From Caulobacteraceae bacterium (GTDB lineage: Bacteria > Pseudomonadota > Alphaproteobacteria > Caulobacterales > Caulobacteraceae), in NCBI GenBank assembly GCA_019247715.1, contig JAFBAO010000091.1, forward strand, positions 1-40,649: DNA of 40,649 bases, written 5' to 3'. The translations under genes and the position numbers were made by a program. This document shows, piece by piece, positions 24,356 through 31,230 of this stretch. The notes beneath the pieces were generated by a model that made no database searches, had not been told where the DNA came from, and was given only the letters and a program-made list of their open reading frames with translations. Numbering within the stretch: position 1 is the first letter of the stretch; each line of letters begins with the position of its first letter.

Positions 24356-25123
24356 GTGTCCGTACTCGATCAATTCAGCCTCGCCGGCCAGAAAGCGGTC
24401 GTCACCGGTGGCGGCAAAGGAATCGGGCGCGGCATCGCCCTGTGCCTGGCCGAAGCAGGCGCGGACGTGGCGGTCGCCGCGCGCACGCGGGCGGACGTCG
24501 AGGCGGTGGCGCGCGAAGTGGAGGCCCGCGGCCGCAAGGCGCTCGCGGTGGCCGCCGACGTCACCGACGCCAAGCAGGTCGCCGCGCTGGCCGAGAGCGC
24601 GGCGCGCGCGTTCGGCGGCCTGACGATCTGGGTGAACAACGCCGGCGGCCAGCCCGACAACACGCAGAGGCCGTTCGTGGAGGTCGGGGAGCAGAACTTC
24701 CAGGATCAGCTGAACCTCAATCTCAAGTCGGTATGGGCCGGGGTGGTGGAGGCGGTCCGCCACATGAAAGACGGCGGTTCGATCATCAACATCTCGTCCT
24801 CCGCCTCGCGGTACGGCAATCACAGCGGCCACACCCTTTACGCGGCGGCCAAGGCGGGGGTGAACACCCTCACCCGCAGCCTCGCCTCCGAGCTTGGCCC
24901 GAAGATCCGCGTGAACGCGGTGGCGCCAGGTCCGGTGCTGACCGAGACCTTCTACGAAACGGTGAGGGTGGACCACGATCAGGCGATGGAGATGCTGCCG
25001 ATGATGCAGTTGCCGTCCGCCCGCTACGGAACACCCGAAGACATCGGCGCGGCGGTGGTGTTCATGGCCTCGCCGGCGGCGAGCTGGATCACCGGCCAAA
25101 CCCTGTTCGTCTCCGGGGGCTGA
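24356..25123 (+). CDS. SDR family oxidoreductase (glucose/ribitol-type)
   Basis: A 255-residue classical SDR starting with GTG, which is preceded by GGGAGA. Motifs are TGGGKGIG (17-24), NNAG (94-97), ISSSAS (146-151) with the active serine, Tyr162/Lys166 in LYAAAK, and the terminal ITGQTLFVSGG. It is clearly related to the divergent gene at 23323-24168, but only at family level. The cofactor is probably NAD(P)H. The substrate is unknown. Confidence 0.85.
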   Translation: MSVLDQFSLAGQKAVVTGGGKGIGRGIALCLAEAGADVAVAARTRADVEAVAREVEARGRKALAVAADVTDAKQVAALAESAARAFGGLTIWVNNAGGQPDNTQRPFVEVGEQNFQDQLNLNLKSVWAGVVEAVRHMKDGGSIINISSSASRYGNHSGHTLYAAAKAGVNTLTRSLASELGPKIRVNAVAPGPVLTETFYETVRVDHDQAMEMLPMMQLPSARYGTPEDIGAAVVFMASPAASWITGQTLFVSGG

Positions 25124-25152
25124 GCGCCACCAAAGCGCTCGCGTAGCTAGGC

Positions 25153-25179
25153 CGGCCCGCCGCGCACAGAGGCGGGCCG
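25153..25179. terminator. Strong GC hairpin downstream of the SDR gene
   Basis: Perfect 9-bp arms CGGCCCGCC (25153-25161) and GGCGGGCCG (25171-25179) enclose a 9-base loop, 30 bases after the SDR stop. There is no T-tract, so it may aid Rho-dependent termination or protect a 3' end rather than act as an intrinsic terminator. Confidence 0.4.
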
Positions 25180-25317
25180 ACGCCCTCGTCGCCTTCCATA
25201 GACCTGAGTGCCCCAACGGCGGCGAAGATTGGGCGAGCTGAGCCGTGCGGCCAATGATCGCGCGCCGCCTCATTTCAGCCTGAAATATTGACGGCTCTCT
25301 TCTTACCAGAACAGTGT

Positions 25318-25323
25318 TATAGT
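25318..25323 (+). promoter_or_regulatory. Candidate -10 element upstream of the cold-shock gene
   Basis: TATAGT lies in an unusually AT-rich patch (about 25281-25325), 52 bases before the cold-shock ATG. A TTGACG (25288-25293) is present, but at a 24-base distance, too far for a standard sigma-70 pair, so the -35 is unresolved. Apart from this and the hairpin at 25153-25179, I see nothing in the 251-base gap. Confidence 0.3.
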
Positions 25324-25374
25324 GGCTGACCTCGACCAGCGGACACTGGCCGTGGCGGGGGCTGTGAGGGGCGT

Positions 25375-26013
25375 ATGTCACATTCCGATTTTGAGGAGGC
25401 GCAACCGTTTGACGATCCGGTCAGGATCAGCGGGCGAGTCAAATGGTTCGACGCCGGCAAGGGCTACGGGTTCGTCATACCCGACGATCCCAGCCAGACA
25501 GGCTCGAGGGACGTGCTGCTGCATGTCACCTCCTTGCGGAACGCCGGGCGCGAAAGCGCGCTGGAAGGCTCGATCATCGTCTGCGACGTGGTCAAGCGCC
25601 CCAAGGGCTGGCAGGTCTCCGACATCGTCGATCTGGACGAGACCTCGGCGCCCGCGCCGCAGGAGCGGCCCCGACGCCAGTTCGAGGGCGAAGGCCATGG
25701 CCACGGCGGCTTCCGTCGGGACCGCGGCGGCGAGGGGTCACGCGGACACGGCCGGTTCGAGACGGTGCGCAGCCCCCGCCGCCCGCCCGCCCCACGAGGG
25801 CCGCTCGAACGGGCCAAGGTGAAGTGGTTCAACCGCACCAAGGGCTACGGCTTCGTGGTGCGGGAGGGCGAGCCCGGCGACATCTTCGTGCACATCGAGA
25901 CCCTGCGGCGCAGCGGCCTGGAGGATCTGCAGCCGGGCGCCGACGTCATGGTCCGCTTCGCCGAAGGACCGAAGGGATTGGTGGTGGCCGAGATCGAGGT
26001 CGGTCAGCTATAG
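25375..26013 (+). CDS. Two-domain cold-shock protein
   Basis: A 212-residue protein with two cold-shock domains. The first (about 18-87) has [15 protein letters not shown] and an unusual second RNA-binding motif, DVLLHVTSL. The second (about 146-212) has [14 protein letters not shown] and a standard DIFVHIETL. The linker (about 88-145) is rich in Arg, Gly and His. Tandem-domain proteins of this kind are characteristic of Caulobacter (CspC/CspD type). They bind single-stranded RNA or DNA and help in cold or stationary phase. GAGGGG lies upstream of the ATG. Confidence 0.93.
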   Translation: MSHSDFEEAQPFDDPVRISGRVKWFDAGKGYGFVIPDDPSQTGSRDVLLHVTSLRNAGRESALEGSIIVCDVVKRPKGWQVSDIVDLDETSAPAPQERPRRQFEGEGHGHGGFRRDRGGEGSRGHGRFETVRSPRRPPAPRGPLERAKVKWFNRTKGYGFVVREGEPGDIFVHIETLRRSGLEDLQPGADVMVRFAEGPKGLVVAEIEVGQL

Positions 26014-26043
26014 GAGCCCGGCGCCGCCTGCCGGAGTCTCGCG

Positions 26044-26550
26044 CTGATCACACGTCTCCCAAGCCGGCGGCTCGCCGCCCTGGTTCTCGCCGCGTCGGTC
26101 TGGCTTGGCTCGCCGCCCGCATCCGTCGCGCACGCCCAGCCTATCGATCACGCCCAGCCGACCCTCAGGATGCAACCGGTGACGATCGTCACCCATAAGG
26201 GGACGTTCCGGTTCCGGGCCGAGATCGCCGGCACTCCCAGGCAACAGGAGATCGGCTTGATGTACCGGCCGCGGCTCGCCGACGACCACGCGATGCTGTT
26301 CGAGATGCGAGGTCCCCCAGCCGAGCAGGATTTCTGGATGAAGAACTGCCCCGTCCCGCTCGATATGCTGTTCATCAACGCCGACGGCACAATCCGCTCC
26401 ATCGCCCGCAACGCCGCTCCCTATTCGGAGACCCCGATCCCCTCGGGCGGACCGGTGGCTGGGGTGCTGGAGCTTCGCGGGGGCCGGGCCGCCGAGATCG
26501 GCGCCGAGCCGGGCGACCGGGTCCGCCACCCGTTCTTCGGTCATGGCTGA
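26044..26550 (+). CDS. DUF192 family exported protein, probable CTG start
   Basis: DUF192 proteins are small periplasmic proteins of unknown function. The core here (from QPVTIVTHKGTFRF) has the hallmarks QQEIGLMYRPRLADDHAMLF, FWMKNCPVPLDMLFI and GVLELRGGRAAEIG. The first in-frame ATG is at 26170, but the frame is open back to the cold-shock stop. It there encodes a convincing signal peptide (LPSRRLAALVLAASVWLGS, ending VAHAQ). No ATG, GTG or TTG exists in that extension. A CTG at 26044, seven bases after GGAG, is the best candidate start (168 residues). Initiation at 26170 would leave a 126-residue cytosolic form. Confidence 0.78.
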   Translation: MITRLPSRRLAALVLAASVWLGSPPASVAHAQPIDHAQPTLRMQPVTIVTHKGTFRFRAEIAGTPRQQEIGLMYRPRLADDHAMLFEMRGPPAEQDFWMKNCPVPLDMLFINADGTIRSIARNAAPYSETPIPSGGPVAGVLELRGGRAAEIGAEPGDRVRHPFFGHG

Positions 26551-26953
26551 GTCCGAGGCGTCGCCGCCGGCGGGTTTCGTCGCCTGGCCGGGGACCGGCT
26601 TCTCCGGTCACGTGGGTCCCTACTTCCACGGGCCGGACGGGGCGCAGGCGTTCTTCGTCGCCGAGCGGCACTGCAACGGCCTCGGCCTCATTCATGGCGG
26701 CATGATCTCGGCGTTCATGGACGGCGTCCTGGCCGCGGCCGCCGCCCGGGCGACAAGCGCCCTGCCGATCACCATGCACCTCGCGGTCGACTACCTGGAG
26801 ATGGGCCGCATGGGCCACTGGCTGATCGGGGAGGGGAGCCTCACCAAGGCGACCGGGGACGTCGCCTTCGTGGAGGGCCGCGCCAGGATCGGCGCGCGCA
26901 GCGTCGCGCGCGCCACGGGGGTCTTTAAGCTGATGCGCCGCCGCTTGCGCTAG
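26543..26953 (+). CDS. PaaI-type hotdog thioesterase
   Basis: A 136-residue hotdog-fold protein. The catalytic segment CNGLGLIHGGMISAFMDGVL (about 46-65) has the HGG motif and the Asp typical of PaaI/YbgC-like acyl-CoA thioesterases. Strands LPITMHLAVDYLEM and GDVAFVEGRARIG follow. It probably hydrolyses an acyl-CoA in the cytoplasm; the substrate is unknown. Its ATG lies inside the last codons of the DUF192 gene (8-base overlap), implying a shared transcript. Confidence 0.85.
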   Translation: MAESEASPPAGFVAWPGTGFSGHVGPYFHGPDGAQAFFVAERHCNGLGLIHGGMISAFMDGVLAAAAARATSALPITMHLAVDYLEMGRMGHWLIGEGSLTKATGDVAFVEGRARIGARSVARATGVFKLMRRRLR

Positions 26954-27011
26954 AGCGGCGCGCGTTGCGGCCGGGGCCGGATCATGGCAAGAGGCGCCCG
27001 CCCGATGGCCG

Positions 27012-27088
27012 CGGGGCGTAGCGCAGTCTGGTAGCGCATCTGCTTTGGGAGCAGAGGGTCGCGTGTTCGAATCACGCCGCCCCGACCA
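27012..27088 (+). tRNA. tRNA-Pro (anticodon TGG)
   Basis: A 77-base cloverleaf. The acceptor CGGGGCG pairs perfectly with CGCCCCG, with discriminator A and encoded CCA (27086-27088). The D arm is GCGCAGTCTGGTAGCGC. The anticodon stem TCTGC/GCAGA has loop TTTGGGA, giving TGG. The T arm is CGTGTTCGAATCACG. It sits directly upstream of the NDUFS4-like gene. Confidence 0.97.
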
Positions 27089-27113
27089 TCGAGGCCGCTT
27101 TGAAGGATCCGAC

Positions 27114-27419
27114 ATGCTCGCGCGCATCTTCCGACCGGCCAAGACCGCCATGCAGTCGGGCCGCGCCAAGGAGAGGGAGTGGATGCTGGAGTTCGCGCCC
27201 GCAGCGGCGCGCACCCCCGATCCGCTGATGGGCTGGACCCTCAGCGGCGACATGAACGGCCAGGTCCGGCTGACATTCGACACCCGCGAGGAGGCGGTCG
27301 CCTATGCCCAGCGGCATGGCATCCCCTTCGAGGTGCTGGCGCAGCGCGAGCGCCTGCGGACCCTCAAGGCCTACGCCGACAACTTCGCCTTCACCCGCCG
27401 CGAGCCCTGGACCCACTGA
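27114..27419 (+). CDS. Complex I NDUFS4-like accessory subunit
   Basis: A 101-residue protein of the ETC complex I (NDUFS4/18-kDa) family, a supernumerary NADH dehydrogenase subunit found in Alphaproteobacteria and mitochondria. Recognisable parts are ARIFRPAKTAMQSGR, WMLEF, DPLMGWTLSGDMNGQVRLTFDTREEAVAYAQRHG and the terminal NFAFTRREPWTH. I chose the ATG at 27114, preceded by GAAGG. An upstream start would run into the tRNA-Pro sequence. The gene is sandwiched between tRNA-Pro (25 bases before) and tRNA-Arg (nine bases after) and is probably processed from a common transcript. Confidence 0.93.
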   Translation: MLARIFRPAKTAMQSGRAKEREWMLEFAPAAARTPDPLMGWTLSGDMNGQVRLTFDTREEAVAYAQRHGIPFEVLAQRERLRTLKAYADNFAFTRREPWTH

Positions 27420-27428
27420 CTTCGAATC

Positions 27429-27505
27429 GACCCCGTAGCTCAACCGGATAGAGCATCCGCCTTCTAAGCGGACGGTTGCAGGTTCGAGTCCTGCCGGGGT
27501 CGCCA
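27429..27505 (+). tRNA. tRNA-Arg (anticodon TCT)
   Basis: A 77-base cloverleaf. The acceptor GACCCCG pairs with CGGGGTC, with discriminator G and encoded CCA (27503-27505). The D arm is GCTCAACCGGATAGAGC. The anticodon stem TCCGC/GCGGA has loop CTTCTAA, giving TCT (decoding AGA/AGG). The T arm is GCAGGTTCGAGTCCTGC. Confidence 0.97.
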
Positions 27506-27610
27506 AGCCTGACGCCGGGCCTCCCAGGTCATGGCGCCCGCGGCTGGATTTCGCGGTCCGGTTTGTCCATCATCGACCGCTCCCGCGGCCGCCTGTGCAA
27601 GGGGTGCTAG

Positions 27611-27985
27611 TTGGTGACCGATATGCAGCTTCTGGACTTCATTCGTCGCAGCATCCGAACGGTCTGGGCGCTGCGCCTGTTGCTGATGATGAGAGACTCG
27701 CCGTGCCGGATATGGTCCGTGGGCGAGCTTGTAGGCGAGCTGCGGGCGAGCGAGGCGGTGGTTTCGGGCGCGCTCATCGGGTTCGAGCACGACGGGCTGG
27801 TGGCGCGCACCGACGGCGGAGGCTTTCGGTTCGCGGCCAAGGGCGCCTCTCTGGACGAGCTCTGCGACGCCCTCGCCGAGGCCTATCGGGAGCGGCCGGT
27901 GGCGGTGATCAACGCGATCACCTGGCCGGAGGATCAGATCCATTCCCTGGCGGAGGCCATCCGCTTCAGAGACCGGCCGCGTTGA
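27611..27985 (+). CDS. Small winged-helix-like protein next to DUF5985 genes
   Basis: A 124-residue protein without a named family that I can fix. The central part (about 35-80: WSVGELVGELRASEAVVSGALIGFEHDGLVARTDGGGFRF) reads like a winged helix-turn-helix, with helix, turn, recognition helix, then a beta wing. Flanking helices could form a dimer interface. It begins with TTG (27611) or the adjacent GTG (27614), six to nine bases after GGGG. Its TGA overlaps the start of the next gene as TTGA (27982-27985). By position it probably regulates, or acts together with, the two following membrane proteins. Confidence 0.72.
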   Translation: MVTDMQLLDFIRRSIRTVWALRLLLMMRDSPCRIWSVGELVGELRASEAVVSGALIGFEHDGLVARTDGGGFRFAAKGASLDELCDALAEAYRERPVAVINAITWPEDQIHSLAEAIRFRDRPR

Positions 27986-28245
27986 CTGCGCCGGTCCTGA
28001 TCTACCTCCTGTGCATCGCCGCCAGCGTGATCTGCGCCGGCCTGCTCGGGCGGGCTTACCTGCGGGCCCGGACGCCGCTCCTGCTGTGGACCGCCGTCTG
28101 TTTCGCCTTCTTCGCCCTGAATAACGTGCTGCTGGCGGCGGACCTCCTGGTGTTCACCGACATCGACCTGCTCGGTTGGCGGCAGGCGACCACGGGGCTG
28201 GGGTTGGCGGCGCTGCTCTACGGCTTCATCTGGCAGACGCGATGA
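27982..28245 (+). CDS. DUF5985-type small membrane protein 1
   Basis: An 87-residue protein beginning with TTG inside the preceding stop. It has three hydrophobic segments: VLIYLLCIAASVICAGLLG (5-23), PLLLWTAVCFAFFALNNVLL (about 30-49) and ATTGLGLAALLYGFIW (about 68-83). Basic residues lie between the first two. The pattern (LLRAYLRxRxxLLxWxxxCFxxxxxNN) is that of DUF5985 proteins, whose function is not known. Its TGA overlaps the next ATG (28242-28245). Confidence 0.75.
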   Translation: MTAPVLIYLLCIAASVICAGLLGRAYLRARTPLLLWTAVCFAFFALNNVLLAADLLVFTDIDLLGWRQATTGLGLAALLYGFIWQTR

Positions 28246-28526
28246 GCGCCACCCAGGCGGAGATCGCCCTGTTCGTCTCGGGCGCCCTGTGCGCCGGTTT
28301 CGCCATCGCCGCCGTTTTCTTCCTGAGGTTCTGGGCGCGCACCCGCGACGCCTTCTTCATGGCGCTTTCCGCGGCGTTCTGGCTCATGGCCGCCAACCAG
28401 ATGGTGTCGAGTTTCAGCCGCGCGACCCGGGGCGAGGACGCCTGGGCCTATCTGCTCAGGCTCGCCGCCTTCGTGATCATCATCGTCGCGGTGCTCGGCA
28501 AGAACGCGCCCGCCGATCGCCGCTGA
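28242..28526 (+). CDS. DUF5985-type small membrane protein 2
   Basis: A 94-residue paralogue-like membrane protein. It has hydrophobic segments at about 8-27 (IALFVSGALCAGFAIAAVFF), 38-56 (AFFMALSAAFWLMAANQMV) and 72-87 (RLAAFVIIIVAVLG). The motif FFLRFWARTRDAFFMALSAAFWLMAANQ parallels the first membrane protein. A four-base ATGA overlap links them. The pair plus the winged-helix gene appears to be one translational unit of three small proteins. Confidence 0.75.
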   Translation: MSATQAEIALFVSGALCAGFAIAAVFFLRFWARTRDAFFMALSAAFWLMAANQMVSSFSRATRGEDAWAYLLRLAAFVIIIVAVLGKNAPADRR

Positions 28527-28538
28527 GCCAAGGCGCGG

Positions 28539-29180
28539 CTACTTCCTGAACGACTGCGCGATCTTCGAGGGATCGCCGCCCGACGCCGCCATGCGGCCGA
28601 TGAACTCGCTGCGGGAATTTTCGGAAGGATAGGGCTCATCGGGAACCGGAACGCCCAGAAACGCGCACAGCGGCCCCCAACCCTGCCCGGACTCGTAGAC
28701 GAGCAGCCGCTCGGGCGGGATCGCCGCCTTCACCGCCTCGGTGTGGCGGCGGAAGTATTCGGTCATGAAGGCCCGGTCGTGCAGGCGCTCGCGGATCTCC
28801 GCCATGAAGGTGCTGAAAAAGGGCTGCATCGGCCCCGGCATGGAGGTCATGGCGCCAGGGGCGAAGATGGTGGCCTGGGTGGAGTCGAACCAAGCGTCGG
28901 GATCGCGCACCGAGTGGAGCACCTTGGAGTCCGGGTAGTGCTCGGCGAGCTCCCGCCAATAATAGGCGCCCGGGTAGTCCACCATGGAATGGTAGTCGGC
29001 GAAGAGGGCGTCCCAGTCGGGGCGGCCCGCCCCGACCTCGATCCAGAGCGGGATGTGCTCGGGATGGGAGAAGACCTCGATCATGTGGTAGCAGGGACCG
29101 AAGCCCAGCCGGTTCAGCGCCGTCTGCAGCGACTTGGTGCCGGTGCGTCCGAGGCCGGAGCCCACAACCTTCAGCGCCAT
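28539..29180 (-). CDS. Sulfotransferase family protein
   Basis: A 213-residue P-loop protein of the Sulfotransferase_4 type. The PAPS 5'-phosphosulfate loop is GLGRTGTKSL (about 9-18). The 3'-phosphate region is SVRDPDAWFDST (about 90-101). A late LLVYESGQGWGPLCAFLGVPVP segment is typical of the family. The acceptor is unknown, and bacterial members are poorly studied. It lies 32 bases downstream of metC on the same strand, so it may be part of the cysK-sseA-metC operon. Confidence 0.8.
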   Translation of the reverse strand: MALKVVGSGLGRTGTKSLQTALNRLGFGPCYHMIEVFSHPEHIPLWIEVGAGRPDWDALFADYHSMVDYPGAYYWRELAEHYPDSKVLHSVRDPDAWFDSTQATIFAPGAMTSMPGPMQPFFSTFMAEIRERLHDRAFMTEYFRRHTEAVKAAIPPERLLVYESGQGWGPLCAFLGVPVPDEPYPSENSRSEFIGRMAASGGDPSKIAQSFRK

Positions 29181-29212
29181 GGCGCGATCCCCCTTTCGAC
29201 GAGCGCCGCAGC

Positions 29213-30388
29213 CTATCCTCGGGCGGCGGCGCTCCGCAATGCGCCCAGCGCCTGCGCAAGGTCGGCGATCAGGTCGGCCGGGTCCTCGAGGCCGATGTTG
29301 AAGCGCAGCACCGGCCCTTCGAAGCCGGTCGCGAACCTGCGCACGTCGAATTGCGGGTCGCAGTTCAGGGCCAGGCTCTCGAATCCGCCCCAGGAGAAGC
29401 CCAGGCCGAAGAGGGTGAGCGAGTCGAGGAACGCCTGAACCGCGAGGTCCGGGCAGGGCTTCAGCACCACGCCGAACAGGCCGGCCGGGCCGCAGAAATC
29501 CCGCTTCCAGAGCGCGTGGTCCGGCGCGCCGGGCAGGGCGGGGTGCAGCACCTCGGCCACTTCCGGCTGCTCGCGCAACCAGGCGCCCACCGCCAGGGAC
29601 GCCGCGCCGCAGCGCTCCAGCCGGGTGGGAAGGGTCCGAAGACCCCGCAGCATCTGGTAGGCGTCCTCGGCCGCCACCGACCAGCCGAAGTCCATGATCG
29701 CCTGGTCGAGGGCCTTGACGAGGGCCGGCTCGCGCGCCGCGGCCGAGCCCATGAACAGGTCGGAATGCCCGCCCACGTATTTGGTGAGCGCCTGGACGCT
29801 GAGGTCGACGCCATGCGCCAGCGGCTTGAAGAGGAGGCCCGCGGCCCAGGTGTTGTCGATCAGGGTGCGCACACCGCGTTGGCGGGCGAGCGCGGCGATG
29901 GCGGAAACGTCCTGCAGCTCGAAGCTCAGCGAGCCCGGCGACTCCAGCACGATCAGCCGGGTTGCGGGCGTCGACATCGCCAGCAGCGCCCCGGCGGCGG
30001 TCCGGGGAGGATAGTAGCGGACGGCGATCCCGAAGCGCGAAAGCACCCGATCACAGAACCGGCGGGTGGGCTTGTAGACAGCATCGGTGACCAGAACCTC
30101 GTCCCCCGCCTTCAGCACCGCCAGCATGGCGCCGGTCATGGCGGCCAGACCCGAGGGGAAGAGGCGGACGGCGGCGGCGCCCTCCAGCTCGGCCAGCGCC
30201 TCCATAAGGGTCGCCTGGGCCGCGAGGCCCGCGCGGCCGTAGGTGGCCTGGCGCTCGTCATAGAGGGCCGCGGCGTTGGGCAGCAGCACGGTGGACCCCT
30301 TCTGGATCGGGGGACCGACAGTGCGGGAAAGCCTTTCCGGCGCCTTGCCGGCGCGGATCAGGCGGGTTCGCTCGCTCGTGCCGCTCAT
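29213..30388 (-). CDS. metC: Cystathionine beta-lyase (Cys/Met metabolism PLP enzyme)
   Basis: A 391-residue PLP enzyme. The ATG at 30386-30388 is chosen because it overlaps the sseA stop and starts a normal N-terminus (TRLIRAGKAPERLSRTVGPPIQKGST). YGRAG (50-54) and the PLP lysine Lys203 in QALTKYVGGHSD are visible, as is the ESPGSLSFELQD segment (149-160) typical of proteobacterial MetC rather than MetB. It would split cystathionine into homocysteine, pyruvate and ammonia. Other trans-sulfuration activities cannot be excluded from sequence alone. Confidence 0.88.
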   Translation of the reverse strand: MSGTSERTRLIRAGKAPERLSRTVGPPIQKGSTVLLPNAAALYDERQATYGRAGLAAQATLMEALAELEGAAAVRLFPSGLAAMTGAMLAVLKAGDEVLVTDAVYKPTRRFCDRVLSRFGIAVRYYPPRTAAGALLAMSTPATRLIVLESPGSLSFELQDVSAIAALARQRGVRTLIDNTWAAGLLFKPLAHGVDLSVQALTKYVGGHSDLFMGSAAAREPALVKALDQAIMDFGWSVAAEDAYQMLRGLRTLPTRLERCGAASLAVGAWLREQPEVAEVLHPALPGAPDHALWKRDFCGPAGLFGVVLKPCPDLAVQAFLDSLTLFGLGFSWGGFESLALNCDPQFDVRRFATGFEGPVLRFNIGLEDPADLIADLAQALGALRSAAARG

Positions 30389-31230
30389 GATCCGACGACG
30401 ATCGGGGTGTCGGCGCGCCCGCCCCATTCGGTCCAGGAGCCGTCATAGACCGCGACGTCGGGGCGGCCGATCCTCGCCAGCGCCAGAGCGAGGAGGGCGG
30501 CGCTGATCCCGGAGCCGCAGGTGGTGACGATGGGATGGGCAAGATCGATCCCGGCCGTCCGGAACGCCGCCTGGAGCGCCGGCGGCTGGGCGAGGGTCCC
30601 GTCGGGTTCGATCAGCGAGGCCCAGGGGACGTTCAGAGCTCCGGGCATGTGGCCAGGCCGCACGCCTGGCCGCGGCTCGGGCGCCTCGCCGCGGAAACGC
30701 GCCGCCGAACGCGCATCGACCAGCTGCGCGGCCCCCGTCTCGAGCAGCGACCGCACCTCGGCGAGGCTGCGGACGAGCTCCGGGCGCGGATGGGCCTTGA
30801 ACTCGCCGTGCGGGGACTCGCGCCAGCCGGTCTCCACCGCCCGGCCCTCGGCGATCCACTTGCGGAGCCCCCCGTCCAGCACGAAGACGTCCGCGTGTCC
30901 CATGGCCCTGAAGCTCCACCAGACCCGGGGGGCGGAGAAGAGGCCGAGGCTGTCGTAGGCGACGACGAGGCTTTGCGGCCCCACACCCAAGCGACGCACC
31001 GCGGTGGCGAACTCCTGCGGCGAGGGCAGCATGTGCGGCAGGTCGCCGGCGTGGTCGGCGATCTGATCGATGTCGAAGAACACCGCGCCCGGGATGTGGC
31101 CCTCGGCGTATTCGGCCCGCGGGTCGCGGCCCTCGGCGGGCATGCGCCAGCTGGCGTCCAGGATCGCCACGGAGGGCTCGCCGAGGCGTTCGGCCAGCCA
31201 GTCGGTTGAGACGAGAGGCGAGGACGTCAT
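30385..31230 (-). CDS. sseA: 3-mercaptopyruvate sulfurtransferase / rhodanese
   Basis: A 281-residue protein with two rhodanese domains (about 6-135 and 150-278). The N-terminal domain is inactive, as is usual. The active cysteine Cys238 lies in VTTCGSGIS, closer to mercaptopyruvate sulfurtransferases (CGSG) than to thiosulfate enzymes. The HIPGAVFFDID and HMPGALNVPW motifs are typical. It moves sulfur from 3-mercaptopyruvate, a cysteine catabolite. It overlaps cysK by four bases upstream and metC by four bases downstream. Confidence 0.9.
   Translation of the reverse strand: MTSSPLVSTDWLAERLGEPSVAILDASWRMPAEGRDPRAEYAEGHIPGAVFFDIDQIADHAGDLPHMLPSPQEFATAVRRLGVGPQSLVVAYDSLGLFSAPRVWWSFRAMGHADVFVLDGGLRKWIAEGRAVETGWRESPHGEFKAHPRPELVRSLAEVRSLLETGAAQLVDARSAARFRGEAPEPRPGVRPGHMPGALNVPWASLIEPDGTLAQPPALQAAFRTAGIDLAHPIVTTCGSGISAALLALALARIGRPDVAVYDGSWTEWGGRADTPIVVGS

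Noticed and set aside
25288..25323. TTGACG plus TATAGT as a standard promoter for the cold-shock gene
   Set aside because: The spacing is 24 bases, outside the usual 16-19. Only the -10-like element is kept, at low confidence.
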